From contig NZ_JAJIRN010000011.1 in the NCBI RefSeq assembly GCF_025717515.1, forward strand, positions 186,001 through 250,000: 64,000 nucleotides of DNA, written 5' to 3'. Below are positions 17,599 through 25,095 of this stretch, piece by piece. The stretch is from Roseateles oligotrophus (GTDB lineage: Bacteria > Pseudomonadota > Gammaproteobacteria > Burkholderiales > Burkholderiaceae_C). The first letter of the stretch is position 1; each line of letters starts with the position of its first letter. The translations under genes and the position numbers were made by a program. The notes beneath the pieces were generated by a model that did no database searches, was not told where the DNA came from, and saw nothing but the letters and a program-made list of their open reading frames with translations.

Positions 17599-18113
17599 TG
17601 GACGCGCTGCAGGCGAGCAAGTTTGAGGGCAGGGCGGCCTATGTAGTCGCGCTGCAGCAGGCTTTGACGCAGGCCTGTGCAGCGGAGTCACGCGACTTGT
17701 ATTGCTTTGACGAGAGTCTGGCCGATTGGCCCTGGTCGGATGCCGATGTGCTGGCGGCTTTGACGGCATGGGCCAAACCCTATCGGCGTCTGCATTTGTT
17801 GGCGGCGCAATATGAGGATTTGCGTCAGCATCATCCGCGCTTTGTGCGCTGGCGCGGCAATTGGGGCCATTGCATGCAGGCTTGGGCCTATACGCCCGAA
17901 GCCTTGGCTGCGGCAGGAACCAGCGGCGGGGCGCAGTCCATTTTTGTGGCGCGTGCTGCGGAACGGAATCTCAGCGTTAGCTTGTTTGATAAAAAAATTT
18001 GGCGAGGCGAGATTTCGCTCGATGCGGGCGATGCTCAACAAAAAAGCCAGTGGTTTGACGCATTAGCGCAACGTTCCAGCGAATCGTTTGCTGTTACGAC
18101 ATTGGGCCTCTGA
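17598..18113 (+). CDS. Conserved hypothetical protein translationally coupled to roxA
   Basis: A 171-residue soluble protein whose ATG overlaps the roxA stop as TGATG. It has Trp-rich segments (LADWPWSDAD, RWRGNWGHCMQAWAY) and a C-terminal half reminiscent of the phospholipase-D-like DUF7931 proteins found beside roxA in Burkholderiales. That family name is from memory and moderate in confidence. No catalytic motif was recognised. The coupling suggests a function linked to ribosome modification, which is inference. Confidence 0.6.
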   Translation: MDALQASKFEGRAAYVVALQQALTQACAAESRDLYCFDESLADWPWSDADVLAALTAWAKPYRRLHLLAAQYEDLRQHHPRFVRWRGNWGHCMQAWAYTPEALAAAGTSGGAQSIFVARAAERNLSVSLFDKKIWRGEISLDAGDAQQKSQWFDALAQRSSESFAVTTLGL

Positions 18114-18133
18114 GGCATTTCAATCCGGCACGC

Positions 18134-18276
18134 TATACTTCGGGGCTAGGCGAAGGACGCGCTCGAGGTTTCCTCGCCTTGTCATGCCGAAGTTTTACAA
18201 CAACAGCCGCCGAGAGGTAACGCTTGAGTTGTTGGGCTTCAAAAAATTACCGGTAATTGCAATTTCGTTTAACGAA
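18134..18276 (+). promoter_or_regulatory. AT-rich lipoprotein leader with promoter-like -10 and two palindromes
   Basis: A TATACT (18134-18139) is the best -10 candidate; its -35 is poor. The leader then holds a perfect 14-bp palindrome, AATTACCGGTAATT (18245-18258), and a second inverted repeat, TTCGTT-T-AACGAA (18264-18276). The Shine-Dalgarno GAGGA follows at 18281. The AT-richness is striking in this genome. The palindrome could be an operator or an mRNA hairpin. Confidence 0.4.
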
Positions 18277-18290
18277 TTTTGAGGATAAGT

Positions 18291-18539
18291 ATGAACAAGT
18301 CGATCCTGTTGGCTGCTGTGCTGGCTGCTGTTGCTCTGACCGCTTGCGGCAAAAAAGAAGAAGCCGCTGTTGTGGCTCCTGCCGTTGCTGAGGCCGCTTC
18401 GGCTGTCGCAGTCGCTGCTGACGCAACTGCCTCGGCTGCTGTTGCCGCTGTTGATGCTGGCGCTTCGGCTGCCGCCGCTGGCGTTGCTGACGCTGCTTCG
18501 GCTGCTGCTGGCATGGCTGCTGACGCCGTCAAGAAGTAA
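18291..18539 (+). CDS. Small Ala-rich lipoprotein
   Basis: An 82-residue lipoprotein precursor starting MNKSILLAAVLAAVALTAC, with lipobox LTAC and Cys19 as the lipidation site. The mature part opens GKKEEAAVV and is then almost entirely Ala, Val and small residues in a helical, heptad-like pattern, ending AADAVKK. No Asp follows the Cys, so outer-membrane sorting is expected. GCT is heavily preferred for Ala, unlike neighbours that favour GCC/GCG; this usually marks high expression. It has its own strong SD (GAGGA), leader and terminator. The overall plan recalls Lpp or entericidin-like coat lipoproteins, but no family is certain. Confidence 0.8.
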   Translation: MNKSILLAAVLAAVALTACGKKEEAAVVAPAVAEAASAVAVAADATASAAVAAVDAGASAAAAGVADAASAAAGMAADAVKK

Positions 18540-18560
18540 TCGGTTCACCCCGATCACTGC

Positions 18561-18594
18561 AAAAACCGCCCGGTGCGAACCAGGCGGTTTTTTT
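18561..18594 (+). terminator. Intrinsic terminator of the small lipoprotein gene
   Basis: The stem AAAACCGCC pairs with GGCGGTTTT; an inner GGT/ACC stem carries a GCGA tetraloop. A run of seven T follows. It starts 22 nt after the stop codon and could also act on the convergent MBL gene. Confidence 0.9.
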
Positions 18595-18616
18595 ACGTCT
18601 GTGCTTTTCGACTTTT

Positions 18617-19405
18617 TCAGTCGAGATCAAACCAAGGGCTGCCCTCGGTTTGGCTTGCGACCGGAATTTCATCGGCGCGGCGGCCCAGCGTTTTGGCCAA
18701 GGCTGCAGCCGCTAACTCGGGCGAGTTATTGCTTTCGCTCAGATGGGCGGCGATGACATGCTTGAGCTTTGGGTGCAGGCATTGCCCGAGCAGTTCGCCG
18801 GCTGCCTCATTGGACAGATGCCCGTGGCTGCCGAGGATGCGGCGCTTCAGGCCGGCGGGGTAACTCGAAGCGCGCAGCATTGCTTCGTCATGATTGCACT
18901 CCAGCAGCAACGCCCTGCAGCCCTGCAGCGCCTGTGCCACCGAGGCCGAGGGGTGACCCAGATCGGTGATCAAGCCCAGGGTCTGCGCGCCATCGCTGCA
19001 GCGCAGATGCAGCGGTTCGTTGGCGTCGTGGGGTACGGCAAAGGCATCGATCTGTATGTCACCCAGATCGGCGGATTCCCCATCCTTGATCAGGTGCAGC
19101 AGGGTCGGGTCAAAGTTGGCGGCCACCAGGGGCGCGATGGCTCGCCAAGTGCCGCGGCTTGTCCACAAGGGGATGCGATAGCGTTGGGCCAGATTGAGTG
19201 CACAGCCGCTATGGTCGCCATGCTCATGGGTGATGAAGATCGCGTCCAACTCGGTCGGGCTGCTGCCGACGCGCTGCAGGCGGCGGGTCAGCTCGCGCAG
19301 GCTGAAGCCGCAATCGACCAATAGCCGGGTCTGGGTGATGCCCTGGCTGGCCTCGACCAAGCTGGCGTTGCCGCCGCTTCCACTGCCCAGGCTGCAAAAG
19401 CGCAT
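18617..19405 (-). CDS. YycJ/WalJ-like metallo-beta-lactamase-fold hydrolase
   Basis: A 262-residue enzyme beginning RFCSLGSGSGGNASLVE, the signature of the YycJ group of MBL-fold proteins. The di-metal motif THEHGDH is at His60-X-His62-X-Asp64-His65; a later CNHDEAM and SHGHLSNEAA supply further ligands. YycJ proteins act as nucleases or phosphodiesterases in DNA repair and cell-wall linked regulation in Gram-positives; the role in Proteobacteria is unproven. It lies after bamC on the same strand but behind a terminator, so it may be read mainly from its own promoter. Confidence 0.85.
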   Translation of the reverse strand: MRFCSLGSGSGGNASLVEASQGITQTRLLVDCGFSLRELTRRLQRVGSSPTELDAIFITHEHGDHSGCALNLAQRYRIPLWTSRGTWRAIAPLVAANFDPTLLHLIKDGESADLGDIQIDAFAVPHDANEPLHLRCSDGAQTLGLITDLGHPSASVAQALQGCRALLLECNHDEAMLRASSYPAGLKRRILGSHGHLSNEAAGELLGQCLHPKLKHVIAAHLSESNNSPELAAAALAKTLGRRADEIPVASQTEGSPWFDLD

Positions 19406-19430
19406 CGCAAATCTCTTGTGCGTGAGGAAC

Positions 19431-19463
19431 TAAAAACGCCGCAGACCTTGCGGTTGCGGCGTT
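19431..19463 (-). terminator. Intrinsic terminator after bamC
   Basis: The stem AACGCCGC / GCGGCGTT is at 19435-19442 and 19456-19463. On the minus strand it is followed by TTTTTA, in the right orientation to end the dapA-bamC transcript 27 nt after the bamC stop. Confidence 0.75.
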
Positions 19464-19489
19464 AGGTCAAGCAATGGGCGGCGCCGGGG

Positions 19490-20716
19490 TCAGCGCAAAT
19501 CGTCCATTAGCAAGTTGAGGATGCGCTTGGCATTCTCGTTGGTTTGCTGCTGCCCCTTGTCATCCAGCACTGTTACAACGCTGCGCTCGCCTTCGGACTT
19601 GACCGAAACGCGGTAGCGCGTCGCCACTTGGGCCGAGTCTGAGGAGAATAACTTCTGGAAGAAATTCGGCTCTTCTTTGCCGGCCTGGCTTGGGTCGGCA
19701 TAGCGCAAGAAGAACAAGCCTTGCTTGCGGTCGCGGTCTTCGATCGTGAAGCCATGGCGATCAAGTGACTGACCGACCCGGCGCCAGGCGCGCTCGAAGC
19801 CTTCATTGACTTGCAAGGTATCGGGTACATCGGCCAAGCTGCGCGACACGGCTGTCTTGGTGGCGCCTGCTGTAGCCGCCGCTGCGGGCGATGACGTGCC
19901 GCCGGCAACGGTCGGGCCTGCTGACTTGGCCGCTGCCAACGCGGCCTTGGCTTGCTCATCCTTGGCGCCCAACTTGAGCATCAGGCGCGACAGCATCTCG
20001 GCCTCCAACTCCGGATCATTTGGGCGGGGCTGCCATGCGGTGTTGTCCTTTTGGGCGCCGGTGTAGACCTCTTGCATGCCTTTATGGGAGATGAAAACCT
20101 CGGTGCCATTCGGGCCGCGCTCAAGGCGGGTGCGGAACATGTCCTTCTCGCCGGTCGAGTAGAAACCGTCGAAGACCTTGCCGATGGTCGAGCGGATGAT
20201 GTCTTGCGGCAACTTGGCGCGATTTTCGTTCCAGTTGGTTTCCATCACGCCGACTTCGGCCGAGTCCTTGAGGACCTCGAAGCCGCGCTCCTGCCAGAAT
20301 TCGCGCACCTGCGGCCACAACTGCTCGGGCGTCAGGCTGCTGATCAGCCAACGCTGAGCGCCGCTGCGCTCGATACGCATATCGGCCACCGCATTCAAGG
20401 CGACCAAATTGCTCGGCATGCCGGCTGCAGCCACCTTTTGCTCTTTGCCCTTTTGCTGGAAGGTCGCCGCGCTGACGCTTTCGCCTTGCGGCTGGTTGCG
20501 GTTGTCGCGCGCCAACTGCTTCAAGTCGGGCGGAATATCCAGGCCGGTGGTTTGGCGCGCACCGCTGCGGTAGTCCACTTTCTCGGACGAGAAGGTGTTG
20601 TCCAGAGTGCTGCAAGCAGCCAATGATCCCAGCAAAGATACGACGGCCAAGCGGCAAGCCAGGCGCACCGGAGTGGCCGTGGAGGAAACAAATGAGGAAC
20701 GAGTCACGCTAGACAT
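19490..20716 (-). CDS. bamC: Outer membrane assembly lipoprotein BamC
   Basis: A 408-residue lipoprotein with signal peptide and lipobox LAAC (Cys about 35), then the disordered N-terminal stretch with VDYRSGARQTTGLDIPPDLKQL-like BamD-binding sequence, and two helix-grip domains (about 100-225 and 270-408). BamC is an accessory subunit of the BAM complex that folds beta-barrel proteins into the outer membrane. It follows dapA at 114 nt, the same order as dapA-bamC (nlpB) in E. coli. A Gly/Ala/Thr-rich linker separates the two domains. Confidence 0.92.
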   Translation of the reverse strand: MSSVTRSSFVSSTATPVRLACRLAVVSLLGSLAACSTLDNTFSSEKVDYRSGARQTTGLDIPPDLKQLARDNRNQPQGESVSAATFQQKGKEQKVAAAGMPSNLVALNAVADMRIERSGAQRWLISSLTPEQLWPQVREFWQERGFEVLKDSAEVGVMETNWNENRAKLPQDIIRSTIGKVFDGFYSTGEKDMFRTRLERGPNGTEVFISHKGMQEVYTGAQKDNTAWQPRPNDPELEAEMLSRLMLKLGAKDEQAKAALAAAKSAGPTVAGGTSSPAAAATAGATKTAVSRSLADVPDTLQVNEGFERAWRRVGQSLDRHGFTIEDRDRKQGLFFLRYADPSQAGKEEPNFFQKLFSSDSAQVATRYRVSVKSEGERSVVTVLDDKGQQQTNENAKRILNLLMDDLR

Positions 20717-20830
20717 CTCCGAGGGAATCAGGGCGGCTTGAGCCGCTGGGGCCGCTGGGGCCGGTTCAAGCCGGCCCGTGCTTCAAAAAACGAATGGGGC
20801 GATTAGACCAGACTGTGGTGGCAATCGCGA

Positions 20831-21712
20831 TCAGAGCAAACCAGCCTCTTGCATGGCACTCTCCACTTTGACCTGACCGTCGGACGTCAAGGTGGTGATG
20901 GGCAGGCGCAGCGCGTTCTTGCAAAGGCCCAATTTCGCCATTGCCCATTTGGTCGGCGCGGGGCTGGGTTCGCAGAACAATTGCTTGTGCAGGCTCAGCA
21001 ACTGGAAATGGATGCGGGTCGCTTCGGCGGCTTTGCCGGCCAGCGCGGCGCGGCACAGCTCGCTCATCAGGCGCGGTGCCACATTGGCCGTCACGCTGAC
21101 ATTGCCATGGCCACCCAAAAGCATCAAGGCGATGGCGGTGCCGTCGTCGCCGGAATAAATCGAGAAGCCCCTGGGCGCCTGCTTGATCAACTGAGCCGCG
21201 CGCTCGATATTGCCGGTCGCCTCTTTGATGCCGAACACACCGGGTAGGCTGGCGCAGCGCAAAGTCGTCTCGGGCTGCATATCGGCAACGGTTCGGCCGG
21301 GCACGTTGTAGAGCATCATCGGGATGTCCACGGCCTCGGCAATCGCCTTGTAATGCTGGTAAATGCCTTCTTGCGAGGGCTTGTTGTAATAGGGCACGAC
21401 CGACAGCGTGCAGTTGGCGCCCACCTTTTTGGCGAAGCGGCTCAGATTGATCGCCTCGGCGGTCGAATTGGCGCCGGTGCCGGCCATGATGGGCAGGCGG
21501 CCGGCCGCATGCTCGACGGCCACCCGGATGACTTCGCAGTGTTCTTCCACGTCGACCGTCGGCGACTCGCCGGTGGTGCCCACCACGCAAACGCAACTCG
21601 TGCCTTCGGCGATATGCCAGTCGATCAAATTGCGCAGTGTGGCGTAATCAACGCTGCCATCTTCCTGCATCGGAGTCACGAGTGCGACGATGCTGCCAAC
21701 TAATCCGTTCAT
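20831..21712 (-). CDS. dapA: 4-hydroxy-tetrahydrodipicolinate synthase
   Basis: A 293-residue TIM-barrel enzyme that condenses pyruvate with aspartate semialdehyde in the lysine and diaminopimelate pathway. The Schiff-base lysine is Lys163 in GIKEATGN; Tyr135 in YNVPGRT and the GTTGE loop (45-49) complete the site. Length equals the E. coli enzyme (292). A ribosome binding site AGGAA precedes the ATG, and a TAGAAT -10 lies upstream. It heads the dapA-bamC unit, linking peptidoglycan precursor supply with outer-membrane biogenesis. Confidence 0.97.
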   Translation of the reverse strand: MNGLVGSIVALVTPMQEDGSVDYATLRNLIDWHIAEGTSCVCVVGTTGESPTVDVEEHCEVIRVAVEHAAGRLPIMAGTGANSTAEAINLSRFAKKVGANCTLSVVPYYNKPSQEGIYQHYKAIAEAVDIPMMLYNVPGRTVADMQPETTLRCASLPGVFGIKEATGNIERAAQLIKQAPRGFSIYSGDDGTAIALMLLGGHGNVSVTANVAPRLMSELCRAALAGKAAEATRIHFQLLSLHKQLFCEPSPAPTKWAMAKLGLCKNALRLPITTLTSDGQVKVESAMQEAGLL

Positions 21713-21734
21713 TGCAATTCCTAGTTATCCGACA

Positions 21735-21740
21735 ATTCTA
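21735..21740 (-). promoter_or_regulatory. -10 element of dapA
   Basis: TAGAAT on the minus strand, giving a leader of about 15 nt with AGGAA before the ATG. No good -35 was found. Confidence 0.5.
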
Positions 21741-21767
21741 CTCAGCGCCAGCGGTGCCCCGGCTTGC

Positions 21768-22334
21768 TCAGGCCTGATCCAGCGCGTAACGCTGAAAAAC
21801 CCCGTCATGCAGATCGCGCACGGCAGCAACGCGCTGCACAAAGCGCGGGTTGACCGCCATCACCTCGAAGCCGTCTTCAAAGGCCACCACGCTGAGCCCT
21901 TTGCAGGCCTCCAGCAACTCGCCCGGCTGCAGCAGGAACTCCGGCCTGGCCGGCCGGCCTATGCTTTGCTGGCCTTGGGCAAAGGTCTCATAAATCAGCC
22001 AGCCGCCCGGCGCCACCGCGGCGGTGATCAAGGGGATCAGCGGCCGCCAGAGGTAGTTGGTGACGAGCACGAGATCGAACTGCCGGCCCGCCAGCGGCCA
22101 GGGGCCGGACTCGATGTCGGCGGTGATGATTTCGGCTTCGGCTTCCAAGCCGGCGGTCGCGGCGGCGTCGATGTCGACGCCGGTGACCTGCATGCCAAGG
22201 GCGGCGAGATGGCGAACATGGCGGCCGCTGCCGCAGGCCAGATCAAGGGCGGTGCCGCCCGCGCGCATCGCTTGCGGCCAGCGCAGCAGCCATTTGGAGG
22301 GGGAAGAGGAGGGGGAAGAAGAAGTTGAGGTCAT
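21768..22334 (-). CDS. Class I SAM-dependent methyltransferase
   Basis: A 188-residue methyltransferase. Motif I is ALDLACGSGRHVRHLA, followed by the acidic loop VTGVDIDAAA and motif IV FDLVLVTNYLWRPL, as in TehB/UbiG-like small-molecule methyltransferases. An unusual Ser-rich N-terminus (TSTSSSPSSSPSK) precedes the fold. The start at 22334 overlaps the stop of the 41-residue membrane peptide gene as TGATG, which fixes the start better than homology alone. The substrate is unknown. It is the third gene of a tightly coupled operon headed by an MFS transporter. Confidence 0.85.
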   Translation of the reverse strand: MTSTSSSPSSSPSKWLLRWPQAMRAGGTALDLACGSGRHVRHLAALGMQVTGVDIDAAATAGLEAEAEIITADIESGPWPLAGRQFDLVLVTNYLWRPLIPLITAAVAPGGWLIYETFAQGQQSIGRPARPEFLLQPGELLEACKGLSVVAFEDGFEVMAVNPRFVQRVAAVRDLHDGVFQRYALDQA

Positions 22335-22459
22335 CAAAAACAAGCCCAGATTTGTTCGGAAAGCCGGATCATCAAGTCCGCTTGAAAGTAGCCGAGGAAT
22401 ACCGCCGCCAGCGCGGCCAAGGCGGCAAGCCGGAGCAGCCAAAGCGCGCTGCGCTTCAT
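22334..22459 (-). CDS. 41-residue single-pass membrane peptide
   Basis: A very short gene read from ATG 22459. The peptide starts MKRSALWLLRLAALAAL and ends IRLSEQIWACF, with one membrane helix (about 5-25), a basic N-terminus and a conserved-looking aromatic/Cys C-terminus. It fills the gap between its neighbours with no spare base: its ATG overlaps the MFS stop by 4 nt and its TGA overlaps the methyltransferase ATG by 1 nt. Such double coupling is hard to explain by chance. The function is unknown; a transporter partner subunit is possible. Confidence 0.65.
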   Translation of the reverse strand: MKRSALWLLRLAALAALAAVFLGYFQADLMIRLSEQIWACF

Positions 22460-23688
22460 GCCGGCAGCGGCCTATGGATAGGCCCCTCGCGCACCGGCAG
22501 GTTGACCAAGGCGGCCATCACGCCCAAGCCCACGGCCAGCCACCAGACGATATCGTAACTGCCGGTCTGGTCGTATAAACGCCCGCCCAGCCAGACGCCC
22601 AGAAAGCTGCCGATCTGGTGGCTCAGGAAGACAAAGCCGCTCAGCATAGCCATATGCTGAATGCCGAATATCTGCGCCAGCACCGCATTGGTGGGCGGGA
22701 TGGTCGACAACCAGAGCAGACCCATCACGGCCGAGAACAGGTAGACGCTGGTTGGCGTCAGCGGCGCGGTCAGGAAAGCGACGATGGCGACCGAGCGCAG
22801 CCCGTAGATGCAAGACAGGATGTAGCGCTTGGGGAAGCGCTGGCCAAGCGAGCCGGCCGCATAGGTGCCGAACACATTGAACAGGCCGATCAAGGCCAAG
22901 GCATAGGTGGCGACCTGTGGGCTGAGGCCTTGGTCCTTCAGGTAACTGGGCATGTGCACGCCAATGAAGACGACTTGGAAGCCGCAGACGAAATAGCCGG
23001 CCATCAGCAGCTGGAAGCTTCGGTAGCCAAAGGCCTCGCGCAAGGCCTGCAAAATGCTTTGCGAATGAGCATGAGGGCTGGCTGCTGCTGTCTTGGGCTC
23101 ACGTAGGCCAAAGGCGAGCGGAATGGTGATCAGCGACATGCAAGCAAGGATGAAGAGCGCGTCTTGCCAGCCGTTTGAGCCTATCAGCCAGTTCGACACC
23201 GGCACCATCAAGAACTGGCCAAAAGAGCCGGCGGCCGCCGCCACCCCCATCGCCCAGCTGCGTTTGGCGGGGTCGACATTGCGGGCGATCACGCCGTAAA
23301 TCACCGCGAATGTGGTGCCCGACTGGGCAATGCCGATCAGCAACCCGGCGCTGCCGGTGAAGGCCAGGCCCGAGGTCGACAAGGCCATCAAGACCAGACC
23401 CAGCGCGTACAGCAGTCCACCCGCCATCAGCACCCGAAACGGCCCGAAGCGGTCCGCCAGCATGCCGGTGAAGGGCCCCGCCAGGCCCCAGGCGATGTTT
23501 TGAATCGCCAGCGCAAAGGCAAAGGTCTCGCGCGTCCAGCCGCGGTCCATGGTGATGGGCTGCAAAAACAGGCCAAAGCCATGGCGTATGCCCATCGACA
23601 AGGTGACGATCAGGGCGCCGCATAGCAGCACTTGCGGCATCGACAGGCGCGGTGCGCTGCTTGTGGTGGGGGCGGAGGCTGAAGTCAT
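22456..23688 (-). CDS. Major facilitator superfamily transporter (OFA/monocarboxylate-like)
   Basis: A 410-residue protein with 12 predicted membrane helices. The start IVTLSMGIRHGFGLFLQPI and the helix 2-3 loop GMLADRFGPFRVLM fit the OFA/MCT branch of the MFS, which moves small carboxylates. A charged central loop (about 200-220) divides the two six-helix halves. The ATG at 23688 was chosen since the upstream frame lacks transporter character, and a -10-like TACATT lies exactly 7 nt before it. It heads the MFS / membrane peptide / methyltransferase operon. Confidence 0.88.
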   Translation of the reverse strand: MTSASAPTTSSAPRLSMPQVLLCGALIVTLSMGIRHGFGLFLQPITMDRGWTRETFAFALAIQNIAWGLAGPFTGMLADRFGPFRVLMAGGLLYALGLVLMALSTSGLAFTGSAGLLIGIAQSGTTFAVIYGVIARNVDPAKRSWAMGVAAAAGSFGQFLMVPVSNWLIGSNGWQDALFILACMSLITIPLAFGLREPKTAAASPHAHSQSILQALREAFGYRSFQLLMAGYFVCGFQVVFIGVHMPSYLKDQGLSPQVATYALALIGLFNVFGTYAAGSLGQRFPKRYILSCIYGLRSVAIVAFLTAPLTPTSVYLFSAVMGLLWLSTIPPTNAVLAQIFGIQHMAMLSGFVFLSHQIGSFLGVWLGGRLYDQTGSYDIVWWLAVGLGVMAALVNLPVREGPIHRPLPA

Positions 23689-23695
23689 GTCGAGC

Positions 23696-23701
23696 AATGT
23701 A
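23696..23701 (-). promoter_or_regulatory. -10-like element for the MFS operon, 7 nt before its start codon
   Basis: TACATT on the minus strand, 7 nt from the ATG. It matches only 4 of 6 consensus bases, but the spacing repeats that seen at parE, surE, roxA and rlmD. No SD precedes the ATG. Confidence 0.35.
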
Positions 23702-23725
23702 GCCAAATGGGGCCGGGCTTGTCTG

Positions 23726-25021
23726 TCACGGAGATTGCAGGCCCAAGATCCGGCCCTGTTTGACGCGCAATTGGATCTTCCCCAAGGTCTCCAGCTCATT
23801 CAGCGGATTGGCGGCCAGCAACAAAAAGCTGGCCTCGCAGCCGGGCTCGAAACAGCCCAGGCGGCGTTTCGGGTACAGCGTTTGCGGCGTCGCGATGGTG
23901 GCCAGGCGCAGCAGAGTGGCGCGGTCCAGCACGCCCAAGCCGTCCAGATGTCGTAACTCGTTCAGCACGCCGCCGTTGAAGACATCGGAGCCGATCAGCA
24001 GCTTGACGCCGGCGCTTTTGAGCGTCAGCAGGTTCTCGATTTGCAGGCGGCGCAAGGCGGCTTGAGCCTCGGGTGGCGAGCGGAACAGCGTCGCTGCCGC
24101 CGTGGCGGTGATCACGGCCACGCGCTTTTTGGCGGCCTCGGCGGCGATTTCGGGGCTGATGCGGTAAGCCTCGGCGCCCAGACCCTCGTGGAAAAAATAG
24201 CCCGGCAGATGGTCAATCCAGTCGACGCCGGACTGCAGGGCCAGCGCAAAATCGCCGGCCGTCTCCACATGGGCTATCACGCGCAGCCCGTCCTGATGGG
24301 CGCGTTTGACGATGGCCGGCACCACCTCGGGCTTGAGGCCCAAGCGGCCCTGCTGCTTGGCGTCGCCATGCAGCTCGGGGCTCTCGCTGCGGCTCAGCAT
24401 CAGCTTCAGCAGGTCGGTCTTGCGCGGCCCCATCAGCGGCCATTTCTGCGCCACCTGCTCGGGCGAGTCCATGATCAGCACCAGCTTGTCCGCCACATCT
24501 TCCAGCTTGGGCTTGGGCCCGCTGCCCGACTCAGCGCCCAGCAATTGCGCCAGTGGCTGGCCGTCCGAGGACGTGATGCAGGCGCTGACGAACAAGAGGT
24601 CCGGCGCGGCCGGCTGATTCGCCAGGCCGCGCGCCAGGGCCACGCCTTGGGGCTCACCGCAATGCATGGCGGCATAGAACACGCCGTCGCGCAAATAGCT
24701 GTTCGCATAGCGCGCGTAGCCCCAGCCATTTTGCAAATTGTGGTTGTGCGCTTCGGCCAAGGGCGGAATCAAGAACTGCCCGGACAAGTCCAGGCTGCGC
24801 TGCGGCTTCTTGATTTTTTCCTTGCTGAATTTTCCGTCTTTGACATAAAGCGTGCCGCGTTTGACGAAGCCCTTGCCGTCAAACCACTGGGCATTTTTGA
24901 GCTCCATGCTCAGCGGCGGCCCGGCCGTGAGTGCCGGGCTGTCGGGCTCGGCCTTGGCGGGGCTAAGCCAGCACAAGGCCCAGCAGACAAACAGGTGGAA
25001 AAATTGAAATCTGAGGCGCAT
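23726..25021 (-). CDS. Exported amidohydrolase-family metal-dependent hydrolase
   Basis: A 431-residue protein with a Sec signal peptide ending near PAKA. It has the amidohydrolase outline: a small beta domain, an entry strand PPLAEAHNHN with the metal-binding HxH-like pair, VIAHVETAGDF and WIDHLPG supplying further His ligands, and IGSDVF with the catalytic Asp. The C-terminal KRRLGCFEPGCEASFLLL strand returns to the beta domain. It is probably periplasmic; the substrate (cyclic amide, dipeptide or imidazolone) cannot be told from sequence. It is divergent from parE with 74 nt between start codons. Confidence 0.8.
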   Translation of the reverse strand: MRLRFQFFHLFVCWALCWLSPAKAEPDSPALTAGPPLSMELKNAQWFDGKGFVKRGTLYVKDGKFSKEKIKKPQRSLDLSGQFLIPPLAEAHNHNLQNGWGYARYANSYLRDGVFYAAMHCGEPQGVALARGLANQPAAPDLLFVSACITSSDGQPLAQLLGAESGSGPKPKLEDVADKLVLIMDSPEQVAQKWPLMGPRKTDLLKLMLSRSESPELHGDAKQQGRLGLKPEVVPAIVKRAHQDGLRVIAHVETAGDFALALQSGVDWIDHLPGYFFHEGLGAEAYRISPEIAAEAAKKRVAVITATAAATLFRSPPEAQAALRRLQIENLLTLKSAGVKLLIGSDVFNGGVLNELRHLDGLGVLDRATLLRLATIATPQTLYPKRRLGCFEPGCEASFLLLAANPLNELETLGKIQLRVKQGRILGLQSP

Positions 25022-25082
25022 AGGGCTGACATGCTAGCCGGGAACTTGGCGGCATTTGCGCAGTTGGCTGCAGGCCGCCGCC

Positions 25083-25088
25083 TAGAAT
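25083..25088 (+). promoter_or_regulatory. -10 element of the parE operon, 7 nt before its start codon
   Basis: TAGAAT (5 of 6 consensus) is followed by 7 nt and ATG 25096. The predicted 5' end coincides with the start codon. No SD is present before the ATG. Confidence 0.5.
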
Positions 25089-25095
25089 CTCGGCC

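Noticed and set aside
20757-20777. GC-rich hairpin between dapA and bamC
   Set aside because: A 7-bp GGGCCGG/CCGGCCC stem without a T-run in the reading direction; the genes are likely co-transcribed.
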